Source: Moraxella lacunata (GTDB taxonomy: Bacteria; Pseudomonadota; Gammaproteobacteria; Pseudomonadales; Moraxellaceae). Taken from it: DNA of 46,851 bases. A model generated the notes under the pieces. It was not told the origin of the DNA and did not search any database. It was given only the letters and a program-made list of their open reading frames with translations. Position 1 is the first letter of the stretch. Every line of letters begins with the position of its first letter. The DNA lies in the NCBI RefSeq assembly GCF_002027545.1, contig NZ_MXAN01000009.1:1-46851 (forward strand). Direction: 5' to 3'. This document shows, piece after piece, positions 8,031-18,525 of the stretch. Position numbers and translations under genes: made by a program.

Positions 8031-10652
8031 ATGGCTTTTTTTAACATAGGCTCTAAAACAGGCGTGGCAGGTCTTAAACCCTTGACCATTGCTGTCTCAT
8101 CGACGTTATTATTTGCTTGTGCCAGTACCAATAATACTAACGTAAACACAGGTAATGCCCCCATTGTTAGCACCCCAAGCACGCCAAATGCCCCTGCTGA
8201 TATCTATGCAGGCGTGCTTGACCAAGCAACCCTAGATGAGTTAGAAGACCTACTCCAAGCCACGGACATGACCATGGTAGAGGGTGATGCCTTGACCGTA
8301 CAGCGTTATGGTGATTTGTGGGACAGAGTGCGTCGTGGCTATCGCATGAGCGAGATAAATAATGGACGCATTGAAGCCCAAAAATCATGGTTTTATAGCC
8401 GTCAAGACTACATCAATCGCCTAACCGCCCGTACATCACGTTATCTACATCACACCGTAACCGAAGCGGAGCGTCGTGGTATCCCAACCGAACTTGCCCT
8501 ACTGCCCATCATTGAAAGCTCCTACGACCCATCAGCAACATCCAACGCAGCGGCAGCAGGTCTTTGGCAGTTTATCCCCAGTACTGGGCGTATTTATGGT
8601 CTCAACCAAAGCACCACTTATGACGGTCGTCGTGACATCATCGAATCCACCCGAGTGGCGTATGACTTTTTGACCAGTTTGTATAATCAGTTTGGTTCTT
8701 GGGAGCTTGCTTTGGCGGCTTATAATGCAGGACCAGGACGTATCCAAAGAGCCATTGACGCCAATCGCAATGCAGGTCTGCCAACCGATTATTGGTCACT
8801 ACGCCTGCCTACTGAGACGATGAACTACGTACCACGCTTTATGGCGGTTGCTCAAATTGTCAAAAACCCCCAAAGCTATGGCGTGTATCTGCCTGCCATT
8901 GCCAACCATACCCACTTTAGAGCCGTGCCTGCCAACTTTGGTGTGAGCCTATATGACGTGTCAAATGTGACGGGCGTGCCAGTAGATGAGTTAAGACTAC
9001 TTAACCCGTCGCTTATTAATTATAGCGTGGATGCCAGTGGACCGGGACGTGTGATTATCCCCAATAGCGTGCCAAGCAGTGCTGATGCAAGGCTTAGAGA
9101 ATTGCAAGGCATGGGCTATGGTGCTTCTACCTATGTTGCAAGCAATTATGTACAGCCAAACATGGGTGTACAAAACCCCAATTCAGGCAAAGAGCTGGCA
9201 TCTGCCAATGCTTTGCCAGCCACAGGGGCGGGCATCACGGCTAATAACAGTATCATCCAAGAGCCACCACTCACCCAAGAAGAGCGTGATTTTATCGCTG
9301 CTCAAATCCAAGCAAACAGCACAGAAAACGTCCAACCGATTGCCCTTGATGGTAATATTGAGCTAAACGCGGTGCAAACTCAGCAGTCTGTGCTTGAAGT
9401 TCGTGGCGAGACAAAAAGCCTAAGCTATAACGCCCCAACAGGAGCGGGCACGCCTGCGGTCGCATCACCGCCAAACACAGCATACATCCCGCCCGTTACT
9501 ACCCCTACTACCCCAGTCCCCACGCAGACACAAGCCCCTGTCAGAGCAGAGCGTTACAAGGTCGTGGCGGGCGATACATTGACAGGTATTGCAGCAGCTC
9601 ACGGGCTAAGTGTCAGTCAGTTGGCAAGCTATAATGGCATTCCTGCAAACACGCAAGTGAAGACAGGGCAACGCCTGTGGCTCATCCCTGGTAAAGTCAG
9701 CACGGTCGCCAAAGACACCGCCAAGCCAGCAGCCAAGACCAGTACGCATACCGTCCAGTCGGGCGAGAGCCTTACTTCGGTGGCAAGAAAATACAACATG
9801 AGTGTGCAGGATTTGGCGGCACTCAATGGTTTGTCGGTCACCGATGGCATTTTGATTAATCAAAAGCTAAAAGTATCAGGCGCGCCAGTCAAGTCAAGCA
9901 GTAACACAAGCTCATCAAGCGGGTCATCGAGCAGTGCCAATACTGGCACCTACAAAGTCCAGTCAGGCGATACGCTGACTGCCATCTCCAGAAAACTGGG
10001 CGTGAGCAATGCTGACATCGCTGCATTAAATAGCTTTAATGCCAACTCGCCACTTATCGCAGGACAGACGATAAAAGTACCTGCCACCAACGCCCAAGTG
10101 GAACGCAAACTAAACAACCAATCGGTAAAATACACCATTCAATCAGGCGACAGCTTGTCATCGGTGGCAAATAAATACGGTATTAGTGTGGATGAGCTCG
10201 CTGCTGCCAATAACCTATCAAGAACAGCAGGACTTATTCGTGGTAGAAGTATTACCATTCCTGCGGCAGGCACGGTAAATACCAGCAGTAGAAACACCGC
10301 TCAAAGCAGTCGTAATGACAGCTCAAACACCGCTCGTGATAATGTCATCAAATCCACCGAAAGCTACACAGTAAAAGCGGGTGATAACTTAACGGTACTT
10401 GCCAATAGATATGGCGTGTCAGTACGGGATTTGGCGGCGACCAATAAACTGTCTGCCAATGCTCAGCTACAACGGGGACAGACACTCCAAGTGCCAAAAT
10501 TGATTGATACTTATAAAGTTAAGTCAGGCGACAGCCTTAACTCTGTGGCGAGAAAATTTGGCATTAGTGTGGCAGAGCTTGCCAAGATGAATGATTTAAG
10601 CACTAACGCACAGTTGAAAATCAACCAAACCTTGATTGTGCCACACAAATAA
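8031..10652 (+). CDS. MltD-like membrane-bound lytic transglycosylase with LysM modules
   Basis: 873 residues, about twice the length of E. coli MltD. A lipoprotein signal with lipobox LFAC gives Cys30. The SLT domain lies at about 150-260, with catalytic Glu162 in LLPIIESSYDP and the later motifs AAGLWQFIPSTG and LALAAYNAGPGR. A degenerate LysM (about 305-345) follows. Six clear LysM modules begin near residues 506, 572, 640, 700, 778 and 827 (for example YKVQSGDTL, YKVKSGDSL), joined by Ser/Thr/Ala/Pro-rich linkers. It should cleave peptidoglycan with 1,6-anhydro product from the inner face of the outer membrane. Six modules is more than the usual one to three, implying strong or multivalent wall binding. 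Confidence 0.92.
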   Translation: MAFFNIGSKTGVAGLKPLTIAVSSTLLFACASTNNTNVNTGNAPIVSTPSTPNAPADIYAGVLDQATLDELEDLLQATDMTMVEGDALTVQRYGDLWDRVRRGYRMSEINNGRIEAQKSWFYSRQDYINRLTARTSRYLHHTVTEAERRGIPTELALLPIIESSYDPSATSNAAAAGLWQFIPSTGRIYGLNQSTTYDGRRDIIESTRVAYDFLTSLYNQFGSWELALAAYNAGPGRIQRAIDANRNAGLPTDYWSLRLPTETMNYVPRFMAVAQIVKNPQSYGVYLPAIANHTHFRAVPANFGVSLYDVSNVTGVPVDELRLLNPSLINYSVDASGPGRVIIPNSVPSSADARLRELQGMGYGASTYVASNYVQPNMGVQNPNSGKELASANALPATGAGITANNSIIQEPPLTQEERDFIAAQIQANSTENVQPIALDGNIELNAVQTQQSVLEVRGETKSLSYNAPTGAGTPAVASPPNTAYIPPVTTPTTPVPTQTQAPVRAERYKVVAGDTLTGIAAAHGLSVSQLASYNGIPANTQVKTGQRLWLIPGKVSTVAKDTAKPAAKTSTHTVQSGESLTSVARKYNMSVQDLAALNGLSVTDGILINQKLKVSGAPVKSSSNTSSSSGSSSSANTGTYKVQSGDTLTAISRKLGVSNADIAALNSFNANSPLIAGQTIKVPATNAQVERKLNNQSVKYTIQSGDSLSSVANKYGISVDELAAANNLSRTAGLIRGRSITIPAAGTVNTSSRNTAQSSRNDSSNTARDNVIKSTESYTVKAGDNLTVLANRYGVSVRDLAATNKLSANAQLQRGQTLQVPKLIDTYKVKSGDSLNSVARKFGISVAELAKMNDLSTNAQLKINQTLIVPHK

Positions 10653-10663
10653 TCAGCCCAAAC

Positions 10664-10695
10664 AAAACCCCATCTTGAAATTAAGATGGGGTTTT
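10664..10695 (+). terminator. Terminator after the lytic transglycosylase
   Basis: AAAACCCCATCTT / AAGATGGGGTTTT, a long perfect stem with a short loop, 11 bp after the stop codon. The T-run follows the stem on the plus strand. Confidence 0.9.
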
Positions 10696-10718
10696 ATGTT
10701 GTCAAAGGGGTTTAGAAT

Positions 10719-10748
10719 AAAACCGCCATTAACTTCAATGACGGTTTT
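10719..10748 (-). terminator. Terminator for metY
   Basis: Inverted repeat AAAACCGCCATT / AATGACGGTTTT between the convergent genes, 5 bp beyond the metY stop on the minus strand and followed there by a T-rich run. Confidence 0.75.
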
Positions 10749-10753
10749 GCGGT

Positions 10754-12064
<1,311 letters not shown>

Positions 12065-12125
12065 TTAGATTGTAACAAATTGGACTGGTTATGGCAATTA
12101 AGATTTGACAATTAGGATTTGACAA

Positions 12126-12773
12126 TCAAGATTTGGCTTTTTTCACGGCAGGTTTGGGGTCGGTTAAATCCAACGCCCCACCTGCAATCGCCCACAGATA
12201 CAGACTTGCCACCGAATTATAGGGGGTAAACCGCCTTTGATATTTGGCAAACAGCTTGGGCGTGATTTCACGATGACGATACAACATTCTAAGCCCACGC
12301 ACAATCGCCAAATCATGCTGACTTAACACGTCCATGCGATTTAGGCTAAAAATCATCAGCATTTGTGCTGTCCATTCGCCCACGCCTTTAAAGGCAACAA
12401 GCACCTGTTTTATCTCATCATCGCTCATCGTGTGCAGGCTATCCAAATCCAAATGATTGTCCAAAATATCGCACGCAATGCCCTGAATATAACCCACCTT
12501 GCGATACGATATGCCAATGCCCTGCAACTCATCAGCTGATAAGTTGGCAAGGGCGGTCGGTGTGATGTCGGTCAAATTTGTCAAGCGTTGCCATACGGTT
12601 TGGGCGGCGGAGCTGGAAATCTGCTGACCGATGATTGCCCGTATCAGCTCGCTAAATATATCAGGATTGACAGGGCGGTCAATGTGTCCGATTTTGTTAA
12701 TCGCCATTGCCATTTTGGGGCAACGACTGGCCAAATAATCGGTATGGGAGTTGTCATATTGGAAAGTTTGCAT
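12126..12773 (-). CDS. AlkA-type DNA-3-methyladenine glycosylase (HhH-GPD)
   Basis: 215 residues from the ATG at 12773, which follows an AAAAGAAA ribosome binding site (an upstream in-frame TTG at 12794 is less likely). It belongs to the HhH-GPD superfamily and removes alkylated bases in base excision repair. Seen: SELIRAIIGQQIS (typical first helix pair), the hairpin-helix-hairpin VAFKGVGEWTAQMLMIF, and the catalytic-Asp motif LSQHDLAIVRGL. There is no Cys cluster, so it is not a Nth/MutY-type iron-sulfur enzyme. The 3' end, including the stop codon, lies in a short imperfect tandem repeat (12100-12136). Confidence 0.9.
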   Translation of the reverse strand: MQTFQYDNSHTDYLASRCPKMAMAINKIGHIDRPVNPDIFSELIRAIIGQQISSSAAQTVWQRLTNLTDITPTALANLSADELQGIGISYRKVGYIQGIACDILDNHLDLDSLHTMSDDEIKQVLVAFKGVGEWTAQMLMIFSLNRMDVLSQHDLAIVRGLRMLYRHREITPKLFAKYQRRFTPYNSVASLYLWAIAGGALDLTDPKPAVKKAKS

Positions 12774-12813
12774 AGGATTTCTTTTTATACTCAATTCATA
12801 TCAAAACCATACA

Positions 12814-12896
12814 AAAAACCGTTCGCCCTGAGCTAAGTCGAAGGGTGAATTGGTTTTTCCGTTATGGTTCGACAAGCTTGCCACGAACGGAAAAAC
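12814..12896. repeat. Palindromic repeat B, copy 1
   Basis: Imperfect palindrome with arms AACCGTTCGCCCTGAGC and CTTGCCACGAACGG upstream of the DNA glycosylase gene. Related copies lie at 18061-18130, 31739-31860, 32264-32394 and 38491-38616. Confidence 0.8.
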
Positions 12897-12944
12897 TTTT
12901 GTTGTGTTTTGAATAGAATTTACCATAAATCATTTAAAGTCATA

Positions 12945-13439
12945 TTAGCACAAATCTTTATTTATCAGATATTTATCAATGGCAAGTTCAACGGTCTCTT
13001 GGGTAAAGGCTTGAATCGTTGGCACAACCCAGCCACGAGAACCGCCAAAATTTAGCGTTTTGATGTCATATTTTTCAATAAAATCAATAAGATAATCAGA
13101 CGCTACTTCTGCCGAAAACACGTTCATATCAATGAGTAAATACGGCTTATGTTGGCTAATACACGTTTTTAGGGTCAATTCTGTGCCACTTTTTGGGGTG
13201 ATTTGGGCGTGGTAAATAATCACGGTCGCATCGCTGTCTATCACGTTTTGGCGAGTGCGTTTGCGATAGCCCGCACCCATTAGGGGCGTGAGCGGATATT
13301 TGTCATCAATGATATCGTCTTCGGCTTGCCTGCCTTCGGGGCAATGCCCACCGCACGGCATACCACGAGATAACGCACCGTCCAACGCACCCCTATCCAC
13401 GCCTGTCTGTCCGCCTGAGATGATTTTTGGGAAAGTCAT
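12945..13439 (-). CDS. Putative molybdenum-carrier-like Rossmann protein
   Basis: 164 residues. The N-terminus KIISGGQTGVDRGALDGAL and the following GMPCGGHCPEGRQAEDD match the family annotated as putative molybdenum carrier protein, a SLOG/Rossmann-like nucleotide- or ligand-binding fold. Further family features are the YRKRTRQNVIDSDATVIIYH strand and the C-terminal LNFGGSRGW loop. The cellular role of this family is not settled and no molybdenum cofactor genes are nearby, so the name is by similarity only. It is soluble, with no signal peptide. Confidence 0.8.
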   Translation of the reverse strand: MTFPKIISGGQTGVDRGALDGALSRGMPCGGHCPEGRQAEDDIIDDKYPLTPLMGAGYRKRTRQNVIDSDATVIIYHAQITPKSGTELTLKTCISQHKPYLLIDMNVFSAEVASDYLIDFIEKYDIKTLNFGGSRGWVVPTIQAFTQETVELAIDKYLINKDLC

Positions 13440-13477
13440 GGTATTCCTTAAAAATTTACCAAAATTCTTTGAGTGGG

Positions 13478-13845
13478 TTAAACCGATTTGTCAATAGGAT
13501 TGATAAGTTCTATGGGTAAATGAGTAAAATCTTTCAGATTGCGTGTGGCTAATGGCAAGTGATGAACAAGTGCCGTACCTGCAATCAAGGCATCAATGCC
13601 TTTCATTTTCTTAATACGGCGAATATGTGCGGTTTTAAAAATAATGTCGTGATTGATTTCTAACCATACAAACGATTTTTGCAAAAAATTTTCCACTTTT
13701 GTGGCTTGCTCATCATCAAAAGGATATGACAAAACTTCCATAACCGTCAAAATAGAAATGGCTAAATTGCCTTGATGTTGCTTGATGAATTTGACCGCAT
13801 TATCATCGGCTGACAAATAATAATGTTGCTATCTACCAAAATCAT
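13478..13845 (-). pseudogene. PIN-domain (VapC-like) toxin, frameshifted near the N-terminus
   Basis: The long frame (13816-13478) encodes most of a PIN domain: TVMEVLSYP, the GIDALIAGTAL helix with a conserved acidic residue, and LPLATRNLKDF. It has no ATG and lacks the first PIN strand. That strand, MILVDSNIII with the first catalytic Asp, is present just upstream (ATG at 13845) in another frame, 2 nt after the antitoxin stop. Restoring one nucleotide, or one TATT unit at about 13815-13822, would fuse MILVDSNII to LSADDNAV. The toxin is therefore probably inactivated, though a phase change or sequencing error cannot be excluded. Confidence 0.8.
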
Positions 13846-13847
13846 CG

Positions 13848-14048
13848 CTATTCTGCCCGTAAAGCATTTTGAAATTCCACACCGTCCACGCCTTTTAATA
13901 TACCAATCACTTGGTCTAGCGTGTCATCATTATGGCTAGGTTGTGGTTTAATTTGGCTAATTTCCACAACAAACCATTCATTTTGTGGAAAAGGTTGAAT
14001 ATTTGGAATAAATAACCCACCGTCTTTGGCAATGGCTGTATATTGCAT
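13848..14048 (-). CDS. Probable antitoxin of the PIN-domain pair
   Basis: 66 residues from the ATG at 14048, chosen because a strong GGAGG ribosome binding site lies 6 nt upstream; the longer upstream frame is not preceded by one. The N-terminal MQYTAIAKDGGLFIPNIQPF resembles the swapped-hairpin or VapB-like antitoxins that precede PIN toxins, and the acidic C-terminal half fits a toxin-binding tail. It stops 2 nt before the toxin ATG. With the toxin gene broken, it remains as a solitary antitoxin. Confidence 0.72.
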   Translation of the reverse strand: MQYTAIAKDGGLFIPNIQPFPQNEWFVVEISQIKPQPSHNDDTLDQVIGILKGVDGVEFQNALRAE

Positions 14049-14112
14049 AATAATCCTCCAATGTTTTAATAAGTTTAAAAAAATTATAACACATTGCAAT
14101 CGCCAAAAACAA

Positions 14113-14142
14113 TTAACCGCCATTATCTCTAACAGCGGTTAA
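14113..14142 (-). terminator. Terminator after carB
   Basis: Inverted repeat TTAACCGC / GCGGTTAA with a 14-nt loop, 23 bp past the carB stop. On the minus strand it is followed by TTGTTTTTGG. Confidence 0.65.
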
Positions 14143-14164
14143 TTTTGATGTTTTTATAAGTAAA

Positions 14165-17100
14165 TTACAAATCTTGCAATTTATACACATTAAACGGCAA
14201 TGTCGTCTCATAGGCTTCACAAACCGCACGCCCTGCGTTTAGCGTGGTTGCGATGAGTACCTTGTTTTGTAGGGCTTCACGGCGGATTGGGAAGGAGTCT
14301 TCTAACGCCTGTTTGCCTTCGGTTGTGTTAATGGCAAGATGAATTTGACCATTTTTCATCATATCTACGATGTGCGGACGACCTTCGCTCACCTTATTGA
14401 CACGCTCGCACGCCACGCCAGCATCGGTAAGTACGTCATGCGTACCGCCTGTGGCAACGATGTTAAAGCCAAAGCCCGCCAGACGTTTTGCCACGTCCAC
14501 CACCCCTACTTTATCGCTATCACGCACCGAGATAAAGACAGTTTTGGTCTCGCCCTCTTGTGGTAGTCCTGTCAATCTGTCGCCACTGCCCAGCGTTGCC
14601 TTATAATACGCCTCGCCAAAGGTCTGACCCACGCCCATGACCTCGCCTGTGGATTTCATTTCAGGGCCCAAAATGGGGTCTACGCCTTGGAATTTGGCAA
14701 AGGGGAATACCGCTTCTTTGACCGAGAAGTGTTTTGGCACAATCTCGCTGACAAAGTTCTGCTCCGCCAACGTCTGCCCTGCCATACAGCGAGCGGCGAC
14801 TTTTGCCAAAGACGTGCCGATACATTTTGAGACAAATGGCACGGTTCGGCTTGCTCTCGGGTTCACTTCTAGGATATAAATCTCATCGCCTTTTACGGCA
14901 AATTGCACGTTCATAAGCCCCACCACGCCAAGCTCTTTTGCCATGGCTATGGTTTGTCGTCTCATCTCGTCTTGAATGTCTTGCCCTAGCGAATAAGGCG
15001 GAATGGAACACGCTGAGTCGCCTGAGTGAACACCTGCTTGCTCAATGTGTTGCATGATACCGCCAATTACCACGTCTTTGCCGTCCGACACGCAGTCCAC
15101 GTCCACCTCAATGGCATCGTCCAAGAAACGGTCAAGCAGGACAGGGGCTTCATTAGACGCTTGCACCGCCTCACGCAGGTAGCGTTTTAGCTCGTCTTCA
15201 TTATAGACAATCTCCATGGCACGACCACCAAGCACATAGGACGGACGCACAACCAAAGGATAGCCGACTTTTACCGCCTCACGAATGCCTTCTTCTGATG
15301 ATTTGACAATGCTGTTATTGGGCTGTCTTAGGTTTAGCTTGTTAATCATCTGCTGGAAACGCTCACGGTCTTCGGCACGGTCAATCGCATCAGGGCTTGT
15401 GCCGATGATAGGCACACCAGCTTCTTCTAGGCTACGGGCAAGTTTAAGCGGCGTTTGACCACCATATTGCACAATCACGCCCTTAGGATTTTCGGTGCGG
15501 ACGATTTCTAGCACATCTTCTAGGGTAATCGGCTCAAAATACAAGCGGTCTGACGTGTCATAGTCGGTTGAGACGGTTTCTGGGTTACAGTTTACCATAA
15601 TGGTCTCGTAGCCGTCTTCACGCATGGCAAGGGCGGCATGAACACAGCAGTAATCAAACTCAATGCCTTGTCCGATACGGTTTGGACCTCCGCCGATGAC
15701 CATGATTTTGTCTTTGTCGGTTGGGCATGCCTCGCACTCGTCATCATAGCTTGAATACATATAGGCGGTATTGGACGCAAATTCGCCTGCACAGGTGTCC
15801 ACTCGTTTATAAATCGGATATACGCCCAAATTCCAACGCTGTTTGCGGAACTGCTTTTGGCTAATGCCCATAAGATTGGCAATGCGTAAATCGCTCATGC
15901 CCTTACGCTTAAAGGTGCGGATATTCTCGGCAGTCAAATCGCCAAAGCCTAAGGTTTTGATTTCATTTTCGGTTTTGATGATGTCTTCAATTTGCACCAA
16001 GAACCAACGGTCAATCTTCGTCAATTCAAACACTTCATCAAGACTAAATCCATGACGAAACGCTTCGGCAAGATAAAAAATGCGTTCAGGCGTGGGAATG
16101 CTTAGGCGGTTTTTAATCTCAGAAACAATGGCATTTGCCGATTTGTTTTCCAAATTCATCACTTCATCAAAGCCTGTCGCCCCTGTTTCAAGCCCACGCA
16201 GTGCCTTTTGCATGGATTCTTGAAAATTGCGACCGATTGCCATAACTTCACCGACTGACTTCATTTGTGTGGTTAGCACAGGTTCAGCTTGGGGGAATTT
16301 TTCAAAGTTAAAGCGTGGAATTTTGGTAACGACATAATCAATGGACGGCTCAAAAGACGCAGGGGTAACACCGCCTGTAATGTCATTTTTTAGCTCGTCA
16401 AGCGTGTAACCGACCGCCAATTTGGCAGCGATTTTGGCAATCGGAAAACCTGTCGCCTTGGACGCTAACGCTGATGAACGGCTCACACGGGGGTTCATTT
16501 CAATGACGACCATGCGACCGTCTTTGGGGTTGATACCAAACTGTACGTTGGAGCCACCCGTCTCTACGCCAATCTCACGCAAGACAGCGATAGAGGCGTT
16601 ACGCATGAGCTGATATTCTTTATCGGTCAAAGTCTGAGCAGGGGCAACGGTGATTGAGTCGCCTGTATGCACGCCCATGGGGTCAAAGTTTTCAATGGAG
16701 CAGACGATGATACAGTTGTCGTTTTTGTCTCGCACGACTTCCATTTCATACTCTTTCCAGCCGATAAGGCTCTCATCAATCAATAGCTGATGCGTGGGCG
16801 ATAAGTCAAAACCACGCTGACAAATCTCCAAAAACTCTTCTTTATTATAGGCAATACCGCCCCCACTTCCGCCCATGGTAAAAGACGGGCGGATAATGAC
16901 AGGAAAACCAAAACGAGATTGGATTTCTAAGGCTTGCTCCATGGTCTCGGCAATGTCGGCTTTGGGGCATTCAAGACCGATTTTTTTCATCGCCTTGTCA
17001 AATAGATTGCGGTCTTCGGCTTTTTCAATGGCTTCTTTGGTCGCCCCAATCAGCTCACAACCGTACTGTTTTAGCACGCCGTTTGCATCTAGTGCCAACG

Positions 17101-17395
17101 CACAGTTCAATGCCGTCTGTCCGCCCATGGTCGGTAGCACCGCATCAGGGCGTTCTTTTTCAATGATTTTGGCAACCGTCTGCCAAGTAATCGGCTCAAT
17201 GTAAGTGGCGTCCGCCATAGACGGGTCGGTCATGATGGTGGCGGGGTTTGAGTTCACCAAAATCACTCGGTAGCCTTCTTCTTTTAAGGCTTTACACGCC
17301 TGAGCCCCTGAATAGTCAAATTCACAGGCTTGTCCGATGACAATGGGGCCTGCCCCGATGATAAGAATGGATTGTATGTCGGTACGTTTTGGCAT
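14165..17395 (-). CDS. carB: Carbamoyl phosphate synthase large subunit CarB
   Basis: 1076 residues, full length. The start is ATG 17395 ([21 protein letters not shown]), behind an AGAGA ribosome binding site; the in-frame upstream codons are not conserved. Two ATP-grasp halves are seen, each with its own [10 protein letters not shown] or [14 protein letters not shown] start and [10 protein letters not shown] or [14 protein letters not shown] glycine loop. The oligomerisation region comes between them and an MGS-like allosteric domain ([14 protein letters not shown]) ends the protein. It makes carbamoyl phosphate for pyrimidine and arginine synthesis with CarA. Unusually, carA is not adjacent but more than 2 kb upstream. 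Confidence 0.97.
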   Translation of the reverse strand: MPKRTDIQSILIIGAGPIVIGQACEFDYSGAQACKALKEEGYRVILVNSNPATIMTDPSMADATYIEPITWQTVAKIIEKERPDAVLPTMGGQTALNCALALDANGVLKQYGCELIGATKEAIEKAEDRNLFDKAMKKIGLECPKADIAETMEQALEIQSRFGFPVIIRPSFTMGGSGGGIAYNKEEFLEICQRGFDLSPTHQLLIDESLIGWKEYEMEVVRDKNDNCIIVCSIENFDPMGVHTGDSITVAPAQTLTDKEYQLMRNASIAVLREIGVETGGSNVQFGINPKDGRMVVIEMNPRVSRSSALASKATGFPIAKIAAKLAVGYTLDELKNDITGGVTPASFEPSIDYVVTKIPRFNFEKFPQAEPVLTTQMKSVGEVMAIGRNFQESMQKALRGLETGATGFDEVMNLENKSANAIVSEIKNRLSIPTPERIFYLAEAFRHGFSLDEVFELTKIDRWFLVQIEDIIKTENEIKTLGFGDLTAENIRTFKRKGMSDLRIANLMGISQKQFRKQRWNLGVYPIYKRVDTCAGEFASNTAYMYSSYDDECEACPTDKDKIMVIGGGPNRIGQGIEFDYCCVHAALAMREDGYETIMVNCNPETVSTDYDTSDRLYFEPITLEDVLEIVRTENPKGVIVQYGGQTPLKLARSLEEAGVPIIGTSPDAIDRAEDRERFQQMINKLNLRQPNNSIVKSSEEGIREAVKVGYPLVVRPSYVLGGRAMEIVYNEDELKRYLREAVQASNEAPVLLDRFLDDAIEVDVDCVSDGKDVVIGGIMQHIEQAGVHSGDSACSIPPYSLGQDIQDEMRRQTIAMAKELGVVGLMNVQFAVKGDEIYILEVNPRASRTVPFVSKCIGTSLAKVAARCMAGQTLAEQNFVSEIVPKHFSVKEAVFPFAKFQGVDPILGPEMKSTGEVMGVGQTFGEAYYKATLGSGDRLTGLPQEGETKTVFISVRDSDKVGVVDVAKRLAGFGFNIVATGGTHDVLTDAGVACERVNKVSEGRPHIVDMMKNGQIHLAINTTEGKQALEDSFPIRREALQNKVLIATTLNAGRAVCEAYETTLPFNVYKLQDL

Positions 17396-17438
17396 GGTGT
17401 CTCTCTTTGTTGATAAATTTTTTGATTGATAAAATGGG

Positions 17439-17948
17439 TTAAAAAAGTGTTGCCATCGCTTGCTCTTCTTGGCGGATACGCTTAAATAAGACCAGCAAAT
17501 AAATGGGCAAGCCAATCAATAACACATACCACGCTTGACATAATAAGGCGATGCCAATCAGTTCGGGTATGATGTTTAAAAAATAATTGGGGTGGCGAAA
17601 TGTTTTAAATAACCACGAACGATTAATTTGATGTTTTGGTAAAATATAGATTTTAACCGTCCAAATCTCTCCCAACTGCTTGATAATCAACGCCAATATC
17701 ACAAATGAAGCCGTCACCATCAGCGTACCAATCAAGGATATGCCATTAAAAGCAGTGTCAGAAAACCATACCGAGATAAAACATGCCAAATAATAAAGGG
17801 TATGAACCACCGCAAGCACCGTGGAATTGGTTTTTCCGTATTGTGTCGCCCCTTTGGTAATTAAGGCTTTTTCATGTTTAATGGAGACGGCTAAAAATAA
17901 CAGTCTGATGATAAAAAATAGGATTAAGATGCTTAAAATCATTGTCAT
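17439..17948 (-). CDS. Isoprenylcysteine carboxyl methyltransferase-like membrane protein
   Basis: 169 residues with about five hydrophobic segments. The C-terminal half has the ICMT/PEMT-type signature: [21 protein letters not shown] (SAM-binding RHPxY motif) and a terminal [10 protein letters not shown] with the conserved acidic pair. Bacterial members are inner-membrane methyltransferases of unknown or varied substrate. The gene ends 43 nt upstream of carB on the same strand and lies in the segment that separates carA from carB. Confidence 0.75.
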   Translation of the reverse strand: MTMILSILILFFIIRLLFLAVSIKHEKALITKGATQYGKTNSTVLAVVHTLYYLACFISVWFSDTAFNGISLIGTLMVTASFVILALIIKQLGEIWTVKIYILPKHQINRSWLFKTFRHPNYFLNIIPELIGIALLCQAWYVLLIGLPIYLLVLFKRIRQEEQAMATLF

Positions 17949-18060
17949 TGATGTTTTTCCATTGAAATTGAAATGAATATAAATTGGGTTTATGAGGTTT
18001 TTAATTAATGATGTTTTAGACCATCATGTTACACTCTACAAAACGAAAAAGTGCTACGGT

Positions 18061-18130
18061 TTCCGTTCGTGGTGAGCTAAGTCAAACCATCATGGAAAAC
18101 CACCCGCAGGCATAGCTCAGGGCGAACGGC
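18061..18130. repeat. Palindromic repeat B, copy 2
   Basis: CCGTTCGTGGTGAGC at 18063-18077 against the GCTCAGGGCGAACGG arm at 18115-18129. Same family as the copy at 12814, in the opposite orientation. Confidence 0.8.
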
Positions 18131-18253
18131 TTCCGTGGTAAAATTCAATTTTGTTAGCTGTATATAAACAATTCTCATAAGTCCACGCCACAATCTTGTT
18201 ATCATCATTGCTTTTATAAAATGCTGATAATAATGTGTGCCATACGTAACCAT

Positions 18254-18525
18254 TTACTTACACACGAGTACCAACTTAAAATCACTGTTTGATGATAAAA
18301 TAAATTGCCATGCATTTTTTAGATTTAACAGCACTTGCATGTCATGGGTTGAAATGCCGCTCACACTCATGCCATCAATAATGGTTTTGGTCTGGGGAAA
18401 GTGGTATTGACATTTTCCAAGCGTGACATGCTGTGAATGACTTCCACGATATTCTTACGAGCCAAAAAACGATTTTGTTTAAGGGTTAGGTTGAATTTGT
18501 CAGTAAATATGATGGGCATATTCAT
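18254..18525 (-). pseudogene. N-terminal remnant of a Fic-family protein
   Basis: Reading from the ATG at 18525, which overlaps the stop of the upstream Mrr-like gene as ATGA, the frame gives NRFLARKNIVEVIHSMSR and LENVNTTFP. After a one-base loss in the run at 18394-18397 (CCCC on the minus strand) it continues in the next frame as QTKTIIDGMSVSGIS and LLNLKNAWQFIL. This is the characteristic N-terminus of a Fic/DOC-type protein. The frame ends at TAA 18256-18254, and the catalytic HPFxxGNGR motif is absent. Further upstream in minus-strand order (about 18247-18130) another 39-codon open stretch (YVWHTLLSAFYKS and on) leads into the repeat and may be more remnant. Confidence 0.75.

Noticed and set aside
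12100..12136. Short tandem repeat of a TTTGACAAT-type unit at the end of the DNA glycosylase gene
   Set aside because: Only about two and a half imperfect units; likely simple slippage, with no evidence of function.
13478..13816. Intact PIN toxin starting at TTG 13816
   Set aside because: It would lack the first strand and catalytic Asp, which are present immediately upstream in another frame after a well-placed ATG.
18130..18247. 39-codon open stretch (YVWHTLLSAFYKS and on) as a separate gene
   Set aside because: No start codon or ribosome binding site and it runs into a palindromic repeat; at most a remnant.
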